A stretch of DNA of 11,632 bases from an uncultured Prevotella sp. (GCA_905210845.1 CAJLYG010000083.1:1-11632); one strand, 5' to 3'. Shown: positions 1-7,440, counted from the stretch's first letter. Translations and numbers: made by a program. Notes: generated by a model not told the origin, from the sequence alone.

Positions 1-670
1 CCACCTTCGGTCGTCCCCGCATGCGCATGGTAGCAGAATGGCGATTCAAAGCTTCAGTGGAGAAGCGCTGGCTTTGCACGAGTATATAGCTATACAGGTT
101 AGGCAAGACAGAGCTATAGAATCGGATGCTGTCCTCCACCAAAAGGATCATTTGGACACCCACCTCCTCCACGTCATGCTCCAAGTTCATCTGGTCCTCT
201 ATCAGCTTGATGATCGACAAGATCAGGTTGGTGTTTCCCAACCAGCAGAAAACATAGTCGAAGATCGACAGGTCCTCATTCTGCATCCTCTTGGTGATAC
301 CATGGGAAAAGGGGGTCAGCACCACGCAGTGGATATCGGGGAATTTCGCCTTGATCGACCGGGCCACGGTAAAGGCATCATTGTCGGCGTTGCCCGGCAT
401 GCAGATGACGAGGTCGACATTCGTGGTCTGCAGTACCTTTTCCGCCTCTTCAATTGTGCTCACCTGTGTAAAGGTAGGAGGATACCGCAATCCCAACTCC
501 ATATATTCATTGTAGATTTTCTCCTCCACCCGTCCATCATCCTCCAACATAAAGGCATCATAAGGGTTGGCAACGATCAAGACATTATAGATACGACGCA
601 TCATCAAGTTGACGAAGGTCACATCTTTCAACAGGAATTTATTCCATTCATGCGGTATTTTCTGCTCCAT
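1..670 (-). CDS. PEP-synthase-like protein with N-terminal receiver-like domains (partial, 5' end only)
   Basis: This frame has no stop from its start to the left edge, giving 223 codons; the C-terminal part lies outside the window. Residues about 28-160 look like a response-regulator receiver fold: VLIVANPYDAF as strand 1, DLVICMPG as strand 3, CVVLTPF as strand 4, then DYVFCWLG. The usual acidic pair and phospho-acceptor Asp are not evident, so this looks like a pseudo-receiver. A second receiver-like segment starts at about 175 with ILLVEDS, which keeps the acidic pair, and runs off the edge. From memory, this arrangement and the RMRGRPK stretch resemble a roughly 1000-residue Bacteroidetes family annotated as phosphoenolpyruvate synthase or PEP/pyruvate-binding protein. 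Its catalytic domains are not visible here, so the enzymatic role is inferred. An in-frame ATG also exists at 691, but the promoter -7 box at 693-700 would put transcription start at or beyond it, so I chose the ATG at 670. Confidence 0.72.
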   Translation of the reverse strand, partial: MEQKIPHEWNKFLLKDVTFVNLMMRRIYNVLIVANPYDAFMLEDDGRVEEKIYNEYMELGLRYPPTFTQVSTIEEAEKVLQTTNVDLVICMPGNADNDAFTVARSIKAKFPDIHCVVLTPFSHGITKRMQNEDLSIFDYVFCWLGNTNLILSIIKLIEDQMNLEHDVEEVGVQMILLVEDSIRFYSSVLPNLYSYILVQSQRFSTEALNRHSATMRMRGRPKV

Positions 671-692
671 TTGATTCTTTAAGTTTGTCATG

Positions 693-727
693 CAAAGATA
701 AAGTTTTTCCATTGAAATGATAACAAA
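693..727 (-). promoter_or_regulatory. Promoter of the PEP-synthase-like gene
   Basis: On the minus strand TATCTTTG (693-700) matches the Bacteroidetes -7 box TAnnTTTG exactly. A TTTG at 724-727 could be the -33 box, but the 23-bp spacing is longer than the usual 19-21. Predicted transcription start is near 686-690, leaving a leader of roughly 17-20 nt before the ATG at 670. Confidence 0.6.
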
Positions 728-750
728 CAACGAAAAAACATCGCAATAAA

Positions 751-786
751 GTTGCAAAAGTGGAATATTTTTTATTATTTTGCAAC
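751..786. repeat. Inverted repeat in the divergent promoter region
   Basis: GTTGCAAAA (751-759) is the exact reverse complement of TTTTGCAAC (778-786), with an 18-bp AT-rich spacer. It lies between the two divergent promoters, about 50 bp behind the -7 box of the leftward gene and about 84 bp before the -33 box of gdhA. It could be an operator for a dimeric regulator or a loose hairpin. No T-run follows immediately on either strand, so it is not a typical terminator. Confidence 0.45.
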
Positions 787-809
787 GTTATCTCAAAATC
801 CCGGTAGAG

Positions 810-826
810 AACGGGAAGAACGGGAA
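810..826. repeat. Short tandem direct repeat upstream of gdhA
   Basis: AACGGGAA occurs at 810-817 and again at 819-826, a 9-bp period. It sits about 44-60 bp upstream of the gdhA -33 box, where an activator could bind. A CCCG at 800-803 can also pair with either CGGG. The function is unknown. Confidence 0.35.
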
Positions 827-869
827 TCTGACAGAATGATACTTTTTCTGCAAGTTTTTCCAATTTTTA

Positions 870-901
870 TTTGGTAGATACACGAGAAAAGGCTATATTT
901 G
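870..901 (+). promoter_or_regulatory. gdhA promoter
   Basis: TTTG at 870-873 and TATATTTG at 894-901 match the Bacteroidetes -33 and -7 boxes with a 20-bp spacer, which is optimal. Transcription should start near 905, giving a leader of about 50 nt before the gdhA ATG at 955. Confidence 0.78.
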
Positions 902-954
902 CGTTGTCAATATGACAAAATGTAAATTACTAACCAATCATTAAAAATTCTACT

Positions 955-2292
955 ATGGAAGTTGAAAGAATCATGCAAGACTTAGAGCGCAAGCATCCAG
1001 GCGAGTCTGAGTACTTACAAGCAGTAAAAGAAGTGTTGATCTCTATTAAAGATGTATATAATCAGCACCCAGAATTTGAAAAAGCTAAGTTGATCGAGCG
1101 GCTTGTTGAGCCAGAGCGTATCATTACGTTCCGTGTCCCATGGGTCGATGACAAGGGAGAAATACATGTCAATATCGGCTATCGCGTTCAGTTCAACAGT
1201 GCAATAGGTCCATACAAGGGCGGGCTGCGTTTCCACTCTTCCGTTAACCTTTCCATCTTGAAGTTCTTGGGATTTGAGCAAACATTCAAGAATGCGCTGA
1301 CTACGCTGCCTATGGGCGGTGCAAAAGGTGGTTCTGATTTCTCGATCAGAGGTCGCTCTGACGCAGAGGTCATGCGGTTCTGCCAGGCGTTCATGACAGA
1401 GCTGTATCGCAATATCGGTCCTGATGAGGATGTTCCTGCCGGTGATATCGGCGTGGGTGGCCGCGAGATCGGCTATCTCTTCGGCCTGTACAAGAAGCTG
1501 ACCCATCGCTATGAGGGCGTCCTCACCGGCAAGGGCATTGAATGGGGTGGTTCCATCCTGCGCCCGGAGGCTACAGGATTCGGGGCCTTGTATTTCGTCA
1601 ACCAAATGTGCCAGACACACGGAATTGACATCAAGGACAAGACCATTGCCGTAAGTGGATTCGGGAATGTCGCATGGGGCGCTGTCAAGAAAGCTACCCA
1701 GTTAGGCGCGAAGGTGATCACCATCAGTGGGCCTGACGGATATATCTATGATCCAGAAGGTATCAGCGGGGAAAAGAACGAATATATGCTTGAGCTTCGT
1801 GCAAGTGGCAATGACATTTGCTCTCCTTATGCAGAGAAATACCAAGGTGCCCAGTTCATCGCTGGAAAGAAGCCATGGGAGGTAAAGGCTGATATCTACT
1901 TGACCTGCGCTACGCAGAATGAGCTCAACGGAGATGACGCAGAGATGATCTTGGCCAACAAACCTTTATGCGTGGCAGAAGTCAGCAACATGGGCTGCAC
2001 GGCAGAGGCTGTTGAGAAATTCATCGCTGCAAAGCAGTTGTTCGCGCCTGGCAAGGCTGTCAATGCTGGTGGCGTGGCAACATCTGGACTGGAGATGACA
2101 CAGAACTCCATCCGTCTGCACTGGAGTGCAAAGGAAGTGGATGAGAAACTGCATTATATTATGCATTCCATCCATGAGCAATGTGTGAAGTATGGCACGA
2201 TGCCGGATGGCTATGTTGACTATGTCAAAGGTGCCAACATCGCTGGTTTCATGAAGGTTGCCAATGCCATGATGGCGCAGGGAATCGTTTAG
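955..2292 (+). CDS. gdhA: Glutamate dehydrogenase (hexameric type)
   Basis: The 445-residue product is full length for the hexameric glutamate dehydrogenase family. It catalyses reversible reductive amination of 2-oxoglutarate with ammonia to L-glutamate in the cytoplasm. Visible motifs are [10 protein letters not shown] (about 85-94), the active-site segment [12 protein letters not shown] with Lys124, [14 protein letters not shown] with the catalytic Asp164, and the dinucleotide-binding GFGNVA at 235-240. Close homologues in Bacteroides are NADP(H) or dual-cofactor enzymes; the segment after the second Rossmann strand (SGPDG) does not let me settle cofactor choice by eye. It has its own consensus promoter and an upstream region with an inverted and a direct repeat, which would fit nitrogen control; that is inference. 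An rlpA-like gene follows 20 bp downstream and may be cotranscribed. Confidence 0.96.
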   Translation: MEVERIMQDLERKHPGESEYLQAVKEVLISIKDVYNQHPEFEKAKLIERLVEPERIITFRVPWVDDKGEIHVNIGYRVQFNSAIGPYKGGLRFHSSVNLSILKFLGFEQTFKNALTTLPMGGAKGGSDFSIRGRSDAEVMRFCQAFMTELYRNIGPDEDVPAGDIGVGGREIGYLFGLYKKLTHRYEGVLTGKGIEWGGSILRPEATGFGALYFVNQMCQTHGIDIKDKTIAVSGFGNVAWGAVKKATQLGAKVITISGPDGYIYDPEGISGEKNEYMLELRASGNDICSPYAEKYQGAQFIAGKKPWEVKADIYLTCATQNELNGDDAEMILANKPLCVAEVSNMGCTAEAVEKFIAAKQLFAPGKAVNAGGVATSGLEMTQNSIRLHWSAKEVDEKLHYIMHSIHEQCVKYGTMPDGYVDYVKGANIAGFMKVANAMMAQGIV

Positions 2293-2312
2293 GAACCAAT
2301 GTCAAACAAAGA

Positions 2313-2987
2313 GTGATATATCGAAGAAGTATTATCGTTTTAATAGTCGCAATGATTAGCTTTACCCCTCTGTTCGCGCAACAGAGAGGTAAAGCGTCTT
2401 TTTATTCTAAAAGGGCCACAGGAGCCAGGACAAGCAGTGGGGAGCGACTACACCACGACAGCCTGACCTGTGCGCACAAGACTTATCCTTTTGGAACTTT
2501 ATTGAGAGTCAAGAACCCTGCAAACGGAAAAGAAGTGATTGTCCGCGTTACCGACCGTGGACCGCATAGCCGAGGGAGGATCATTGACCTTTCTTGGAGT
2601 GCAGCCCGGGAATTAGGAATCATCAACCAGGGTATCGCGCTCGTAGAGGTGGAAGTGCTGAGAAAGGGAGGGACCGTGCCTTATCGGGATGATAGTCCGA
2701 TAGAGATGCCGGAACTCGACTTTGAGGTAGCAGACGCTGGATACAGTTTCATTGAAAACTGGAAAGAGCGCCCAGAGACTGAACCCAACCGCCTTTCCAT
2801 CGACGACAAGGTGAAACGACCGGAGAAGAAGGCCTCTAAGAAAGTTGCCTCAAAGAACCATGGCAACAAGATCCCTCCAAGTAGTGGTCAACAGACCAGG
2901 CAGAAGAAGGAAGCTAAAGAAAAGAAGAATGTCTGGGAGGAAGTGTTTGATAAGGTCAGGAATTGGAAAGATAACCTTACGAAATAA
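2313..2987 (+). CDS. Secreted RlpA-like double-psi beta-barrel protein
   Basis: The product is 224 residues. Residues 1-22 form a signal peptide: charged MIYRR, a hydrophobic core, then cleavage probably after FA before QQ. There is no lipobox cysteine, so it should be a soluble periplasmic protein and not an RlpA lipoprotein. Residues about 26-116 are the RlpA double-psi barrel, recognised by GKASFYS, the conserved PFGTLLRV and [16 protein letters not shown]. Homologues act on or bind peptidoglycan; lytic activity here is unproven. The last ~100 residues are Lys/Glu-rich and low complexity, and I see no SPOR domain. The start is GTG at 2313. The ATG at 2299 is out of frame and stops quickly, and the internal ATG at 2352 would cut the signal peptide. 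No promoter is obvious in the 20 bp after gdhA. Confidence 0.87.
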   Translation: MIYRRSIIVLIVAMISFTPLFAQQRGKASFYSKRATGARTSSGERLHHDSLTCAHKTYPFGTLLRVKNPANGKEVIVRVTDRGPHSRGRIIDLSWSAARELGIINQGIALVEVEVLRKGGTVPYRDDSPIEMPELDFEVADAGYSFIENWKERPETEPNRLSIDDKVKRPEKKASKKVASKNHGNKIPPSSGQQTRQKKEAKEKKNVWEEVFDKVRNWKDNLTK

Positions 2988-2997
2988 ACCTCCTGAT

Positions 2998-3055
2998 CAT
3001 GCACTTGGAGGCATGTCAATAGACTCTGTCTACCGTGCACTTGTAGGCACGTCAA
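2998..3055. repeat. Tandem pair of 36-bp-spaced hairpin repeats
   Basis: Copy 1 (2998-3019) reads CATGC, 8-base loop, GCATG, TCAA. Copy 2 (3034-3055) reads CGTGC, 8-base loop, GCACG, TCAA. The copies differ at three bases: one in the loop and two that form a stem pair, A-T in copy 1 (2999/3014) and G-C in copy 2 (3035/3050). Each can fold as a 5-bp stem on either strand. The pair sits at the end of two convergent genes and copy 2 overlaps the last codons of the lipoprotein gene. No T-run follows, so it is not a standard intrinsic terminator. Confidence 0.6.
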
Positions 3056-3863
3056 ACTCGCTAACCTTTGAGATTGCCTTATTGCCCTGGACAACAGAAG
3101 CACAGATTTTAGCCATTCCTTTCTTCAAGCGGTTATCAGCCTTGACAATCGCCGTATAGCGTATGCCCTTGCCAGGCATAAGTTTCTCAACGTGGATGCT
3201 TGGGGAGATAAAGATATGACGGTTGCCCGTTGTCTCCACCACTGTAGGCTGAATATCGTACAAAACTTGGTTGCCACAGTTATAGACTTCGAAGATGACC
3301 TTGCACACTTCACCCGCATTCAGTATCTTATCCTGATTGTCATCCACGAAGCGGGCGTTCCTGATTTCCAATGCCGGTGTATAAGAAAGGGCTCCAGCCA
3401 AATCCTCAACACTCGAGGAAGAAGGCATGGTAGTGGTAGGTTGCTGTGCGCTATAATTCCCGGTATAGTCCGATCCATTAAAATCATAAATACGATCATC
3501 CCCACTATTCGTGCCATCAAAGCCACTGTCGTAGTGTTCCTTACCATCAGTGCCCTCAACATTGCCCTGGGCCTGGCGGCAACGTTCAGCCTGCCGCTGA
3601 GCACGGTCGTATTGGTACTGGTCATAATCACGCTGCTTAGCCTGGTCGGCAGCATTCCCAATCGCGCCACCAATGACTGCCCCGGCAGCCATTCCTACAA
3701 TTGTTCCGATATCAGAGCCACGAGGTCCATCACTGATCCCGCCAATAGCAGATCCAAGAATTGAGCCCAACGTCGAGCCCGCATAAGCACCCGCTCCGGC
3801 ATACGTATCACAGCTGCTCACCAACAGGCTCGCGCAGACTGCAAGAACCAAAACCTTTTTCAT
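3030..3863 (-). CDS. Glycine-zipper lipoprotein with C-terminal beta-sandwich-like domain
   Basis: The product has 277 residues. It opens with a lipoprotein signal: MKK, a hydrophobic stretch, then LVSSC with the lipidated Cys18. The residues after Cys (DTYAG) lack the run of acidic residues used as a surface-export signal in Bacteroidetes, so a periplasm-facing outer-membrane lipoprotein is more likely. Residues about 21-72 are a glycine zipper with repeated GxxxG spacing (GSILGSAIGG, GMAAGAVIGGAIG), as in small membrane-associated envelope proteins. A Gln/Arg/Tyr-rich stretch (75-100) and a Ser/Thr/Gly/Asp linker (100-155) follow. Residues about 163-270 look like an Ig/CARDB-type beta sandwich (LEIRNARFVDDNQDKILNAG, then alternating strands). 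No specific function is recognisable. It is monocistronic, with its own promoter, and convergent with the RlpA-like gene. Confidence 0.85.
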   Translation of the reverse strand: MKKVLVLAVCASLLVSSCDTYAGAGAYAGSTLGSILGSAIGGISDGPRGSDIGTIVGMAAGAVIGGAIGNAADQAKQRDYDQYQYDRAQRQAERCRQAQGNVEGTDGKEHYDSGFDGTNSGDDRIYDFNGSDYTGNYSAQQPTTTMPSSSSVEDLAGALSYTPALEIRNARFVDDNQDKILNAGEVCKVIFEVYNCGNQVLYDIQPTVVETTGNRHIFISPSIHVEKLMPGKGIRYTAIVKADNRLKKGMAKICASVVQGNKAISKVSEFDVPTSAR

Positions 3864-3890
3864 ATCGAGAGTCTTTTAATATTCTATGTG

Positions 3891-3921
3891 CAAAGATAGG
3901 ACAAAGATCAATCCATTCAAA
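3891..3921 (-). promoter_or_regulatory. Promoter of the glycine-zipper lipoprotein gene
   Basis: On the minus strand TATCTTTG (3891-3898) is an exact -7 box, and TTTG (3918-3921) lies 19 bp upstream as the -33 box. Predicted transcription start is near 3886, leaving a leader of about 22 nt before the ATG at 3863. Confidence 0.78.
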
Positions 3922-3955
3922 TGCCTTTTCCCTAAATTCAGGTAGGGGAATCCCT

Positions 3956-3992
3956 AAAAAAAAGTCTCCACCCTTGTGAGATGGAGACTTTT
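3956..3992 (-). terminator. Intrinsic terminator of the ribosomal protein operon
   Basis: Read on the minus strand, AAAAGTCTCCA (3982-3992) pairs perfectly with TGGAGACTTTT (3960-3970) around an 11-nt loop, and the transcript continues as an eight-U run (3956-3963). It lies 17 bp after the rplQ stop codon. This is a textbook Rho-independent terminator closing the operon. Confidence 0.93.
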
Positions 3993-4009
3993 CTATCAGG
4001 TGATCAAGA

Positions 4010-4531
4010 TTACTCAGCCTTAGGTGCCTCTGTTGCCTCTGCGGGAGCAGCGGTCTCAGCAGGGGTATCCTGAGCTGCCTCAGCCTTTGGAGCCTCTTCA
4101 GCAGTCTTTGGAGCAGACTTACGGCTACGACGTGTCTTCTTAGCTGCTGCCTTTGGAGTCTTAGCCATGTTCTCATCGAAATCAACAAGCTCGATGAAAG
4201 CGATCGGAGCAGCATCGCCCTGGCGAGTGCCAAGTTTGATGATACGAGTGTAACCACCGGGACGATCAGCCACCTTAGCAGCAACCTCTTTAAACAGCTC
4301 TGTAACAGCGTACTTGTTCTGCAGGTAGCGGAACACGACACGACGGGAATTGGTAGTGTCGTCTTTAGAGCGTGTGATCAGGGGCTCTACATATTTTTTC
4401 AAAGCCTTAGCCTTGGCAAGGGTCGTAGTGATTCTTTTGTGCATGATCAGCGAGATGGCCATGTTAGCAAGCATGGCATTACGATGAGATGCAGTACGAC
4501 CCAGATGGTTGAATTTTTTATTATGTCTCAT
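4010..4531 (-). CDS. rplQ: 50S ribosomal protein L17
   Basis: The product has 173 residues. The L17 core (about 1-120) is clear from [60 protein letters not shown]17 binds 23S rRNA near the exit-tunnel side of the 50S subunit. The start is the ATG at 4531, since every family member begins MRH; the open frame extends further upstream to 4594 but that overlaps rpoA. The last ~50 residues are a low-complexity Ala/Pro/Lys/Glu tail, basic first ([12 protein letters not shown]) and then acidic, longer than the ~127-residue E. coli protein. Extended L17 tails are, as far as I recall, common in Bacteroidetes. It is the final gene of the operon, 22 bp after rpoA and just before the terminator. Confidence 0.97.
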   Translation of the reverse strand: MRHNKKFNHLGRTASHRNAMLANMAISLIMHKRITTTLAKAKALKKYVEPLITRSKDDTTNSRRVVFRYLQNKYAVTELFKEVAAKVADRPGGYTRIIKLGTRQGDAAPIAFIELVDFDENMAKTPKAAAKKTRRSRKSAPKTAEEAPKAEAAQDTPAETAAPAEATEAPKAE

Positions 4532-4553
4532 TTTACTTTTTTCTATTTCGGAC

Positions 4554-5546
4554 TTATTCCTTGTCCAGTTTATACTTTGAAATATCGGTTCCAAACGACA
4601 GATTCAGACCTTCGAGCAAATCATCAAGCTCAGAAAGCGATTTCTTACCAAAGTTACGGAACTTCAGGAGGTCAGTCTTATTGTACTGTACAAGATCGCC
4701 TAATGTCTCTACATCAGCTGCCTTGAGACAATTCAGGGCACGAACCGAGAGGTTCATGTCTACGAGCTTCGTCTTCAACAACTGGCGCATGTGTAATACT
4801 TCCTCATCAAACTCTTGGTTGCCCTCCTGATCAGGATTCTCCAACGTGATCTTTTCATCAGAGAACAACATGAAGTGATAGATAAGGATCTTAGCTGCTT
4901 CCTTCAGCGCATCCTTCGGGTGAATGGAACCATCCGTCGTTACTTCTATCAAGAGCTTGTCGTAGTCGGTCTTCTGCTCAACACGATAAGGCTCAACGGT
5001 ATATTTAACGTTACGGATTGGGGTGTAGATAGAATCGATAGGAATGACATTAACATCAGTGCAGAACTCACGATTTTCATCAGCGGAAACGTAGCCACGT
5101 CCCTTGTTGATCGTTAGATCAATCTGCATTGAAGCCTTAGCATCCAAATGGCAAATCACCAAATCGGGGTTTAACACTTCAAATCCAGTCAGATACTTAC
5201 TGATATCACCTGCTTTGAATTCGGTGGAATTCTCTACGGTGATACTCACTTTCTCATTCTCGAATTCTTCTACTACTTGCTTGAATCGAACTTGCTTGAG
5301 ATTCAAGATAATGTTAGTAACATCCTCCTTCACACCTGGTACAGAAGAGAACTCGTGCTCAACGCCACCGATATGGATGGTATTGATAGCATAGCCCTCT
5401 AGTGAAGAAAGGAGAATGCGGCGCAAGGCATTGCCAATGGTAACGCCAAAGCCAGGCTCCAATGGACGAAACTCGAATTTGCCGAATTTGTCATTAGCCT
5501 CTAACATTACAACTTTATCGGGTTTTTGAAATGCTAATATCGCCAT
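4554..5546 (-). CDS. rpoA: DNA-directed RNA polymerase subunit alpha
   Basis: At 330 residues this is the normal alpha length. The N-terminal dimerisation and assembly domain (about 1-235) shows the invariant [18 protein letters not shown] at 32-49 and [15 protein letters not shown] short acidic linker ([13 protein letters not shown]) leads to the C-terminal domain (about 257-320) with [20 protein letters not shown] and the helix-hairpin-helix segment [10 protein letters not shown], which contacts promoter DNA and activators. Two alpha subunits nucleate assembly of the core polymerase. The gene sits between rpsD (12 bp gap) and rplQ (22 bp gap), the standard location in the alpha operon. Nothing in the protein looks unusual. 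Confidence 0.98.
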   Translation of the reverse strand: MAILAFQKPDKVVMLEANDKFGKFEFRPLEPGFGVTIGNALRRILLSSLEGYAINTIHIGGVEHEFSSVPGVKEDVTNIILNLKQVRFKQVVEEFENEKVSITVENSTEFKAGDISKYLTGFEVLNPDLVICHLDAKASMQIDLTINKGRGYVSADENREFCTDVNVIPIDSIYTPIRNVKYTVEPYRVEQKTDYDKLLIEVTTDGSIHPKDALKEAAKILIYHFMLFSDEKITLENPDQEGNQEFDEEVLHMRQLLKTKLVDMNLSVRALNCLKAADVETLGDLVQYNKTDLLKFRNFGKKSLSELDDLLEGLNLSFGTDISKYKLDKE

Positions 5547-5558
5547 TAATTCAATGAT

Positions 5559-6164
5559 TTATTTAGAGTACAACTCAACGATTAACTGTTCCTTAATATT
5601 CTCTGGGATGTCAGCACGCTCCGGCTTGTGCAGGAACTTACCGCTCTTAGTATTCTCATCCCACTCGATCCAAGGATATTTGCTGTGGTTGAAACCTGCC
5701 AAAGCGCCTTCGATCACTTCGAGAGACTTAGACTTCTCACGAACGCCTACCACCTGACCCGGCTTCACTGAGTAAGAAGGAATATTAACAACCTTCCCGT
5801 CAACAGTAATGTGCTTGTGCCCAACCAACTGACGAGCAGCTGCACGGGTAGGAGCGATTCCAAGACGGAAAACGACATTGTCAAGACGGCTTTCAAGGTT
5901 CTGAAGCAATACCTCACCGGTAATACCCTCAGCCTTGGCGGCTTTTTCAAACATATTACGGAACTGACGCTCAAGCACACCATACGTGTACTTAGCTTTC
6001 TGCTTCTCTGCCAACATGACAGCGTACTCAGACTGTTTTCTGCGACGGTTGTTGCCATGCTGTCCAGGAGGGAAGTTTCTCTTGGACAAAACTTTGTCAG
6101 CGCCGAAGATGGGTTCACCAAAACGGCGGGCAATTTTAGATTTCGGACCTATATACTTAGCCAT
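5559..6164 (-). CDS. rpsD: 30S ribosomal protein S4
   Basis: The product has 201 residues, beginning [21 protein letters not shown]4 is a primary assembly protein that binds the 5' domain of 16S rRNA and affects decoding accuracy. The N-terminal zinc-type Cys cluster found in some S4 proteins is absent (this is the cysteine-free form). The S4 RNA-binding domain is visible at about 91-155, with [33 protein letters not shown]. In E. coli S4 represses its own operon; I did not find a recognisable equivalent RNA target here. It is 34 bp downstream of rpsK. Confidence 0.97.
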   Translation of the reverse strand: MAKYIGPKSKIARRFGEPIFGADKVLSKRNFPPGQHGNNRRRKQSEYAVMLAEKQKAKYTYGVLERQFRNMFEKAAKAEGITGEVLLQNLESRLDNVVFRLGIAPTRAAARQLVGHKHITVDGKVVNIPSYSVKPGQVVGVREKSKSLEVIEGALAGFNHSKYPWIEWDENTKSGKFLHKPERADIPENIKEQLIVELYSK

Positions 6165-6198
6165 AATATTAAAAAAATGTTCTTACGATGAAATACAA

Positions 6199-6588
6199 TT
6201 ATACACGACGACGCTTAGGAGGACGGCAGCCATTATGTGGCAATGGAGTAACGTCAATAATCTCGGTTACCTCTATGCCTGCGCCATGCACGGCACGGAT
6301 CGCACTCTCACGACCATTACCGGGACCCTTAACATAAGCCTTAACCTTACGAAGGCCAAGTTCATAAGCTGTCTTAGCACAATCTTCTGCAGCCATCTGG
6401 GCAGCATACGGGGTATTCTTCTTAGAACCACGAAAGCCCATCTTACCAGCAGATGACCAGGAAATAATCTGTCCCTCGCTATTTGCTAAGGAAACAATAA
6501 TATTATTAAAAGAACTGTGAACATGGAGCTGACCAAGAGCATCAACCCTTACATTTCTCTTCTTAGATGTTGCTGATTTTTTTGCCAT
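6199..6588 (-). CDS. rpsK: 30S ribosomal protein S11
   Basis: The 129-residue product carries the S11 hallmarks: [12 protein letters not shown] near the N-terminus, [17 protein letters not shown] in the middle, [14 protein letters not shown], and the C-terminal [19 protein letters not shown]11 lies on the platform of the 30S subunit near the mRNA exit (E site). The start is the ATG at 6588. It follows rpsM by 18 bp in the same operon. Confidence 0.97.
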   Translation of the reverse strand: MAKKSATSKKRNVRVDALGQLHVHSSFNNIIVSLANSEGQIISWSSAGKMGFRGSKKNTPYAAQMAAEDCAKTAYELGLRKVKAYVKGPGNGRESAIRAVHGAGIEVTEIIDVTPLPHNGCRPPKRRRV

Positions 6589-6606
6589 AATTAATTTCTC
6601 CTAAAA

Positions 6607-6987
6607 TTACTTAGTAGCCTTCTTCTTATTAGCAACAGTCTTCTTCTTACCTTTACGGGTACGGGCATTGTTCTTCGTACTCTGACCACGAACAGGAAGA
6701 CCATTACGATGTCTAACTCCACGATAGCAACCGATATCCATCAGGCGCTTGATATTCAACTGAACCTCAGAACGGAGGTCACCTTCTACCTTGAATTCAG
6801 CACCGATAATTTCACGGATTTTGGCTGCCTGGTCGTCAGACCACTCGCTTACCTTCAGGTCGCGGCTTACGCCCGCCTTATCCAATATCTTTGCTGAACT
6901 ACTTCGACCTATACCATAGATATAAGTCAATGCGATTTCGCCACGCTTATTCTGGGGCAAATCTACTCCAACAATTCTTATTGCCAT
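6607..6987 (-). CDS. rpsM: 30S ribosomal protein S13
   Basis: The 126-residue product begins [20 protein letters not shown] and contains the helix-two-turn-helix segment [14 protein letters not shown]. The conserved C-terminal signature [25 protein letters not shown] is followed by a Lys-rich tail ([13 protein letters not shown]). S13 sits in the 30S head, contacts the P-site tRNA and forms a bridge to the 50S subunit. A 103-bp gap with its own promoter separates it from rpmJ, so rpsM starts an internal transcription unit with rpsK, rpsD, rpoA and rplQ. Confidence 0.97.
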   Translation of the reverse strand: MAIRIVGVDLPQNKRGEIALTYIYGIGRSSSAKILDKAGVSRDLKVSEWSDDQAAKIREIIGAEFKVEGDLRSEVQLNIKRLMDIGCYRGVRHRNGLPVRGQSTKNNARTRKGKKKTVANKKKATK

Positions 6988-7039
6988 TACTTAATTAAAT
7001 AATTGATTAAAAATAAAATACATAGCGCTAAAAAGCATG

Positions 7040-7047
7040 CAAAGGTA
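7040..7047 (-). promoter_or_regulatory. Internal promoter upstream of rpsM
   Basis: In the 103-bp gap between rpmJ and rpsM, the minus strand shows TACCTTTG, an exact -7 box. The -33 region is weaker: the nearest TTG is at 7072-7074, 24 bp upstream. Predicted start is near 7035, with an AT-rich leader of about 48 nt to the rpsM ATG. It would let rpsM-rpsK-rpsD-rpoA-rplQ be expressed apart from the upstream spc-type genes. Confidence 0.6.
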
Positions 7048-7090
7048 CGAATAAATTGTTGTTTAGACGCACAATTACATTTTTTTAACC

Positions 7091-7207
7091 TTAACCCTGA
7101 CGCATTTTATACTTAGGGTTCTTCTTGTTGATCACGAACAGACGACCTTTACGACGAACGATCTTACAGTCGGGTGTACGCTTCTTTAATGATGCTCTTG
7201 TCTTCAT
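7091..7207 (-). CDS. rpmJ: 50S ribosomal protein L36
   Basis: This 38-codon gene encodes a protein starting [20 protein letters not shown] and ending [10 protein letters not shown], the normal L36 size and pattern. L36 binds 23S rRNA in the 50S subunit. Zinc-binding L36 proteins carry three Cys and one His; here only a single Cys remains (PDCK), so this is the zinc-independent form. It follows infA by 14 bp. Confidence 0.95.
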   Translation of the reverse strand: MKTRASLKKRTPDCKIVRRKGRLFVINKKNPKYKMRQG

Positions 7208-7221
7208 ATCTAAAATACTGA

Positions 7222-7440
7222 TTATTTATATCTAAATACGATTCTGCCCTTGGTTAGATCATAGGGGCTCATTTCCACCTTCACCTTGTCACCGGGGAGG
7301 ATCTTAATATAATGCATTCTCATTTTCCCAGAGATATGCGCAATAATCTGGACTCCATTTTCAAGTTCTACGCGGAACATCGCATTAGAGAGTGACTCTA
7401 CAATAGTCCCATCTTGCTCAATTGCGGATTGCTTTGCCAT
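7222..7440 (-). CDS. infA: Translation initiation factor IF-1
   Basis: The 72-residue product is a single OB-fold: [48 protein letters not shown] and the terminal [10 protein letters not shown]-1 binds the A site of the 30S subunit and assists IF-2 and IF-3 in initiation. The ATG at 7440 is the start because it gives the family's standard length and N-terminus. The frame is open further upstream through a TTG at 7482 into the decayed map remnant, with no stop codon in between. It precedes rpmJ, as usual in this phylum. Confidence 0.96.
   Translation of the reverse strand: MAKQSAIEQDGTIVESLSNAMFRVELENGVQIIAHISGKMRMHYIKILPGDKVKVEMSPYDLTKGRIVFRYK

Noticed and set aside
38..682. Rightward 214-codon open frame opposite the PEP-synthase-like gene
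   Set aside because: Its product is His/Gln/Leu-rich with no family pattern, and the minus strand carries a coherent receiver-like protein with a proper promoter.
671..691. Upstream in-frame ATG for the PEP-synthase-like gene
   Set aside because: It sits at or before the predicted transcription start set by the -7 box at 693-700, so the ATG at 670 is more likely, though a leaderless start cannot be excluded.
1015..1620. Leftward 201-codon open frame inside gdhA
   Set aside because: It is fully antisense to conserved gdhA coding sequence and has no recognisable protein features.
3020..3032. TAGAC-TCT-GTCTA hairpin between the two tandem repeats as a terminator
   Set aside because: The stem is only 5 bp, AT-containing, and no T-run follows on either strand.
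3192..3764. Rightward 190-codon open frame opposite the lipoprotein gene
   Set aside because: The opposite strand has a signal peptide, lipobox, glycine zipper and consensus promoter; this frame has none of these.
4532..4594. N-terminal extension of L17 (21 residues)
   Set aside because: It overlaps the end of rpoA, and L17 proteins start at MRH, here at 4531.
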